A DNA stretch of 64,000 nt from Culex pipiens pallens (Eukaryota > Arthropoda > Insecta > Diptera > Culicidae). The stretch lies in contig NC_068938.1 in NCBI RefSeq assembly GCF_016801865.2, positions 54,758,937 through 54,822,936 of the forward strand, given 5' to 3'. Of this stretch, positions 59,421-64,000 are shown in pieces. Below the pieces are notes generated by a model that searched no databases, was not told the DNA's origin, and was given only the letters and a program-made list of their open reading frames with translations. How positions within the stretch are numbered: the stretch's first letter is position 1; every line of letters starts with the position of its first letter. The position numbers and the translations under genes were made by a program.

Positions 59421-60987
59421 CCAACACTCGCTCACTTACTGGTACGAAGAGGCGAGAGAGGGAGCATAATAAAAACAGAAAAGCCGCACGAAGAAGAGCG
59501 CGCGATTTACAATACACGGGTGCCTGCTACGGTAAAGGACGATAAAGGTATTGTGCGACCGTTACGAACGGAACCTCGACGAAGACTGACTGAACGAAGC
59601 ATGCGGCGGCAGCGTACACAAAACAACACAATCAACACAGTAAGCCAGGGGTGCCAGTCGGGTGGGTGGTGTTGGATTTGGTCTGCCTTTGCTGCAGAGT
59701 TTTTTGGGTGGTATTGGCGGTTGCAGTGAAATCCCTTCTCTCTGGTAAAATGTTGGCGATATTTAAATTTAAGCAAATTTTGCGTTTAGTATAGTTTTAA
59801 ATTACTCTGTCAAATTGTAGTAAAACAAATTTCGGCTTCGGAGTAAAACAAATTTCGGCTTCGGTAGAGTTACATCATTTTCATCGGAAATTTGCATGTT
59901 TTCAATGCTCTGTTTGTTCAGTTTTTTTTCTGAGTAGCCACGATTTTAAATTTCAGCAAAAATGCGTTAAAACATTCATTCTACACGATTAAATTTGTGT
60001 GGTATGCATTAGATTAAAAAAATTGTTTAATGTGAAGCCGTTGAGCATTTTCGGAGAAAATTGATCATCACTCTAAAATGCTCTGTATTGAATTCAATTT
60101 AACGAATTTCTGCACCAAATTGAATCAGCATGTGCCGGTTGTTGCCTTCTTGAAGCCACTGAAAGAATTTTTGGTCTAAATCAAATGTGTTTCGAAATTT
60201 ATATAATTTTGTGGTACAATCATTGACGTCCTACTTGCCAATCATTGATTAATGACGATTTCCATAACTTAACAAGGAATGTGATAATCGTTGCCAAAAG
60301 GAATCAGCATGTGAAGAGCACTATTCTAAACAAATTGTAGAAGGATTTTTTTTTCAAAATATTGAAAGCGACGCATAATTTATATCTTTGAACGAAAAAT
60401 CATGGCAATGATGGAAGTCTTCACGTTAAACACATTGAAAACACTGAAAAAGGCCATCCATGAACCACGTGGACGCTTTTTGGGAATTTTAGACCTCCGA
60501 AAGATTGTAAAAGGGTAGTTTTTCTTTAATGAGCCTAAAACATCGAAGATCTGACAACCCTATCGAAAGTTATGAGCACTACGGAGTTGCCAAGATATCG
60601 GAATTTGCAGATTTTTGACGTTATTTGGGTAACCCAGAAAACCTATTTTTCCTACTTGTTTTGCTTTTTCTGTATCTGAGCAAATGCAATTCAAATAAAT
60701 AATCCCCATCTTTGAAGCTGAATTTAAGGATTTTTTTTCCATTAATGATAGAAATGATGACTGTTGAAAAATGTTGGAAAATAGTTTTTTTTTCAAGAAA
60801 ATTTACATGCCCTTCTAAAAAGTGTTGTTCGATTGCAAATTTGATTTTATGTCAAAAATTATGCTAAAATTTTGTTTCGTTCTAGAATTTGAGATTTTAA
60901 AAATTTTAGCAACTAGTTTTCCAAAAATAAAAAAAAAGTTGTTAAATTTGCTTTTTTCCTTCTATAAAAATGTATAAGTTTTGAAAC
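59421..60987. other. Non-coding DNA with two repeat scraps
   Basis: 59421-59740 remains GC-rich and could be promoter-proximal. 59828-59868 has the duplicated word acaaatttcggcttcgg. 60452-60490 is an end of the ccatccatgaaccacgtgga family. 60545-60590 is a reversed fragment of the Culex-type repeat (agatctgacaaccctatcg). Confidence 0.45.
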
Positions 60988-61010
60988 AATATTTATAAGC
61001 AGAGGTATGG

Positions 61011-61350
61011 AGTAGTGCGGTGCCTGTGTGGACGCTCAGTCCTGTTTTTTCGTGTTATTTTCCGTCTCTTTTATGTCGCTGTTCGAGTGCATGGGATTGG
61101 TCATTATAATTAAATAATGGCATCAGTAGTGCGGTGCCTGTGTGGACGCGCAGTCCTGTTTTTTCATGTTATTTTCCGTCTCTTTTATGTCGCTGTTCGA
61201 GTGCATGGGATTGGTCATTATAATTAAATAATGGCATCAGTAGTGTGGTGCCTGTGTGGACGCGCAGTCCTGTTTTTTCGTGTTATTTTCCATCTCTTTT
61301 GTGTCGCTATTTGTGTACATGGGGTGATTGGATTTCTTCTGATTCGTGTT
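61011..61350 (+). repeat. Three 114-bp tandem 5' units of retroposon copy B
   Basis: Starts at 61011, 61125 and 61239 with agtagtgcggtgcctgtgtg (third: agtagtgtgg). The last unit passes into a partial fourth segment around 61340-61400 that repeats the catctctttta(g)tgtcgctg words. Confidence 0.85.
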
Positions 61351-61542
61351 GTTTTCATCTCTTTTATGTCGCTGTTTGTGTGCATGGGGTGATTGGTCTT
61401 CTTCTTCTTCTTTTTTCTTTATTTTTAGTTCGCGCGTTCGTTGGCCAATGAGCTTATTTTTGTTCTCTTTACATAGTTTTCGATAGAAACGATCCGAATT
61501 CTTTTTTTTTCGAGACAAGCAAGTCGTATTGCTGGATTAAGT

Positions 61543-62056
61543 CCTTTCTATATCATCGATGATCGGAAGGCACGCCGACGAATATGTTTTAAGGCTTATG
61601 ATATAAAATCATTTTAATGAATAAAGCCCTTCTTACATCACCGTTGATCGGAAGGCACGCCGACGAAGAATTTCTGGAGGATCGCGGTCGAATTAATACT
61701 ATATTTAAAATTCTAGATAGCTATCTTTCGGATTCGATTGTGAGTAGCGGGACTTCGCGGTTACTATGCAACGTATTTTTATATTTTAAATTTATAAGTC
61801 CTTCTTTTATCATCGTTGATAGGAAGGCACGCCGCCGGTTAAGTTCGTTTAAGTTATTGTTTTAATTCCATTACAATCGGTTACGTGGTGTCCTGTTTTC
61901 TTTTCGTTTATATTCGTTGATCGTAATAATTTATTCCAACTGGCAGCTTTAGTATTAACTCATCTACTATTTTTGAAATTTGCTCGCGTTATCTTAATTG
62001 TACCAACAGTAAAAATATACTGACAAGTCCAGCCCATAGCACTACCGCTCGGTTGG
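61543..62056 (+). other. Four 28-nt covarying RNA hairpins in retroposon copy B
   Basis: At 61543-61570, 61628-61655, 61800-61827 and 62029-62056. Outer stems: CCTTTC/GGAAGG, CCTTCT/GGAAGG twice (G·U pairs tolerated), and CCAGCC/GGTTGG. Inner stems: ATCA/TGAT in three and AGC/GCT in the last. The first two are followed by cacgccgacga, the third by cacgccgccgg, the last by cacgcgttcg. Confidence 0.72.
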
Positions 62057-62534
62057 CACGCGTTCGATTAAAACAAACTTTTTAAATAATCAATTATTTA
62101 TCTTTCCGCAGCCGGCTGCCTAAGATTTAAAATTTCAACCGATAAACAAAATGCTCATGGTCACATCACAGCCACTCGTGAATCCTGACCTCATACCCAT
62201 CTACTAACCCCCTCAAAACTCATGTGATACTTTGTCGGAGAAGCAGTCGATTGGGCGGTCTCTATCACTCAAGTATCGGACTAACATTCCCATCCACTTC
62301 CCCGTGACCCTACCACTGGTCGTGGCCGGCGCCGGTATTGATCAGCATGATAGGGGCCTTTGAGAAGTTGCGAAGCGAGGAAAGATAGCTCCCACTTATC
62401 TTCCACGGCTCGTGGATGTAACTTCTGGGGGTCCTGGTCAATAACGGAGTAGCAACTGCGGGTGGGCACCTATGCTTATGCTTATGCTTAATATTTATAA
62501 GCAGAGGTATGCCAAATTTAACCAAAATTTAATC

Positions 62535-63721
62535 AAAAACGTTACTTAATCCACCATTAGGTGGTTGGTGCTTTCCTCACATTTTGAGTGTAATGCTAGG
62601 TAATGTCTGAGATTCGGCCTCCACAAAGTTTATAAACAACACTTAAGTGCTTATAACTTTTGATAGGGTTGTCAGATCTTCAATCTATTGAACTCGTTGA
62701 AAAGGTCTTTTGATTACCTACCCAACGATAAGTCGAATGATAGATCCGGACAACGTTTTTGTCAAAATATCTTAGATCCGGCCTCCAAAAAGTTCATAAA
62801 TAACACTTAAGTGCTTATAACTTTTGATAGGTTTGTCAGATCTTCAATCTTTTGAACTCGTTGAAAAGGTCTTTCGAATACCTTTCTAAAAATGTATAAC
62901 ATGACCTCGTCGAGGTTTCTTACAAAAACCACCCTTTTTACAATCTTCCGGACTTTTGTTAAATTCGTTTTTTAGCATAACTTTTGACGTACTTAACTAA
63001 ACTTTATCATTTTCAATAGCGACTTATGAGACCCCAAGACGGATCAACTGAGACCAAAACGGTCCAAATCGGGTCAGCCAGTGCCGAGATAACTCAGTGC
63101 AAATTGTCCCACCACACACACTGACATTTGCTCAAAATTTGATTCTGAGTCGATATATATACATGAAGGAGGACAAATTAAGAATTTCGTTTTTCGAGTG
63201 ATTTTATAGCCTTTCCTCCAAGCTTCCCTGCACCGTGCGGTACACGCGGTTCGCTTGTACCTCGGGTTTGCTTTGCGCCTGCTTTGTTCGGTTTACACCC
63301 GTACCCGACTCACACGAACCGAGGGTATTTTGGTTCATCGTACCAGCGCACCACGACACTCTCGGTTCGCCGCGTCGGTTTTGTGTCTGGCACTCACCCA
63401 TGGCATGAACCCAGTATATGAGCCAAGGTGCTTCACTCGTTACGAGCCGAGGTACGTGCCGTGGTACGCGCTGGCGGTACAAAACGGGTTCAATACCACG
63501 ACACGTACCACGGCACGCTGGGTTCATGCCATGGGTGAGTGCCAGACACAAAACCGATGGGGCGAGCCGAGAGTGTCGTGGTGCGCTGGTACGATGTACC
63601 AAGATACCAATACACAAATGGGTTCAGGCACGTACCGAAGCTAGAAAATCAAACCCGCGGTGTGCGTTGGCACTGGCGCATGGGAAGCTTGCTTTCCTCA
63701 GTAAGGTGAGGAAGGCAAAAA
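62535..63721 (+). repeat. Culex-type hairpin-bounded repeat, copy 2 (interrupted)
   Basis: Opens aaaaacgttacttaatccac with the CCACC-at-tAGGTGG hairpin, carries ~160-bp tandem units with 'ataacttttgatagg', and closes ctttcctcagtaaggtgagg then aaggc. A 473-bp element with an 8-bp TSD sits in the 3' terminal hairpin. Confidence 0.78.
63219..63691. mobile_element. 473-bp hairpin-rich element, 10-bp TIR, 8-bp TSD
   Basis: Perfect TIRs CAAGCTTCCC...GGGAAGCTTG. CTTTCCTC is duplicated at 63211-63218 and 63692-63699, and copy 1 of the host repeat (10375-10385) keeps the empty site. Internally two 83-bp arms (63332-63414, 63518-63600) are inverted copies with only about four mismatches, and a further stem (cgtgccgtggtacg / cgtaccacggcacg) lies in the loop. 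It is GC-rich against its surroundings. The 8-bp TSD suggests a hAT- or foldback-type MITE. Overlapping frames on both strands are by-products of the palindrome. Confidence 0.9.
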
Positions 63722-64000
63722 GTAAATTTGATTTATTTGCAGCATTTTTCATGAATTTCTACAACTTTGTCGAAGACACCAAATCCAAAAGCAGTTTAGT
63801 CATAGAAATCGAAATTCGGCTGAAGGTTCTTTGGCCCAACTGATTAGACCCTATAATATTATTATTTTTTTGCTTGGCAATTAGAGTTCTAGTCATGTTA
63901 GGAAGGTCCCAAAAAAGGCCATTTCAAGCAGAACATTGTAAATGGGCCTATGGTGAAATATGTGCTTAAGTCAGTTGATGTTCACATGCGAAATGAGTAG
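63722..64000. other. Non-coding dispersed repeat
   Basis: Contains tctacaactttgtcgaagac then accaaat, a phrase recurring near 3860, 45285 and 51740. No gene. Confidence 0.5.

Larger units (their letters stand above)
61010..62489 (+). mobile_element. Non-autonomous retroposon copy B (three 5' units, ATGCTT tail, 22-bp TSD)
   Basis: Perfect 22-bp direct repeats at 60988-61009 and 62490-62511 (starting aatatttataagc). The 5' end is identical in position to copy A, followed by three units at 61011, 61125 and 61239 (period 114). Four covarying hairpins lie at 61543-62056. The 3' part has tatcggactaacattccc, ggtattgatcagcatgata and aataacggagtagcaact, and ends in a tatgcttatgcttatgctta tail. No reverse transcriptase. 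It is 451 bp longer than copy A, chiefly through extra 5' and hairpin units. Confidence 0.87.

Noticed and set aside
63204..63843. Overlapping 129-141-codon frames on both strands near the right edge
   Set aside because: They are mirror images caused by the 83-bp inverted arms of the 63219-63691 element; no domain is present.

Overview
This is eukaryotic DNA: AT-rich, almost gene-free and packed with transposable elements and satellites. I infer a culicine mosquito, most likely Culex. The one coding exon is a close relative of insect Macroglobulin complement-related (Mcr). A repeat bounded by a 5' CCACCT/AGGTGG hairpin and a 3' 'gcctttcctca..tgaggaaggc' hairpin, which I associate with Culex, occurs twice. 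No bacterial gene, operon, rRNA gene or CRISPR array was seen.

Layout. (1) 1-735, minus strand: the first coding exon of an Mcr/TEP-family secreted protein (signal peptide, low-complexity linker, start of the MG1 domain), running off the left edge. A good splice acceptor lies at 773-774. (2) 0.8-17.7 kb: non-coding DNA with one complete non-autonomous retroposon (4104-5132, 22-bp target duplications) and several MITEs. (3) 17.7-24.2 kb: a ~178-bp satellite whose blocks switch strand several times; decayed relatives continue at 29.2-32.0 kb. (4) 24.8-28.4 kb: a 3.6-kb hAT-like element (8-bp TSD) containing a large inverted repeat; each of two MITEs sits in one arm while the other arm keeps the empty site. 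(5) 32.2-33.85 kb: a second satellite with 152-bp monomers, also in opposed blocks. (6) 37.3-41.5 kb: an LTR retrotransposon with near-identical 0.73-kb LTRs, 5-bp TSD, a tRNA-Tyr primer site and no recognisable gag/pol. (7) 44.0-44.9 kb: two tRNA-derived SINEs in opposite orientation. (8) 45.06-52.46 kb: a foldback element interrupted by a TIR element in which an 8-bp repeat has expanded to about 400 copies, plus a dimeric tRNA-SINE. (9) 53.7-55.3 kb: a hAT-like element with CCCGGG-rich ends and a second copy of that SINE. (10) 57.7-59.4 kb: pogo-like and mariner-like MITEs, then a GC-richer stretch that could be a 5'UTR exon on the minus strand. (11) 61.0-63.7 kb: a second complete copy of the retroposon, then a second Culex-type repeat carrying a nested 473-bp hairpin element.

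The window reads best as an intron and/or upstream region of the Mcr-like gene, repeatedly invaded by mobile DNA. The most novel signal is a 28-nt hairpin present seven times in the two retroposon copies, with compensatory base changes in its stems. Homologous empty sites inside the window independently confirm four insertions.
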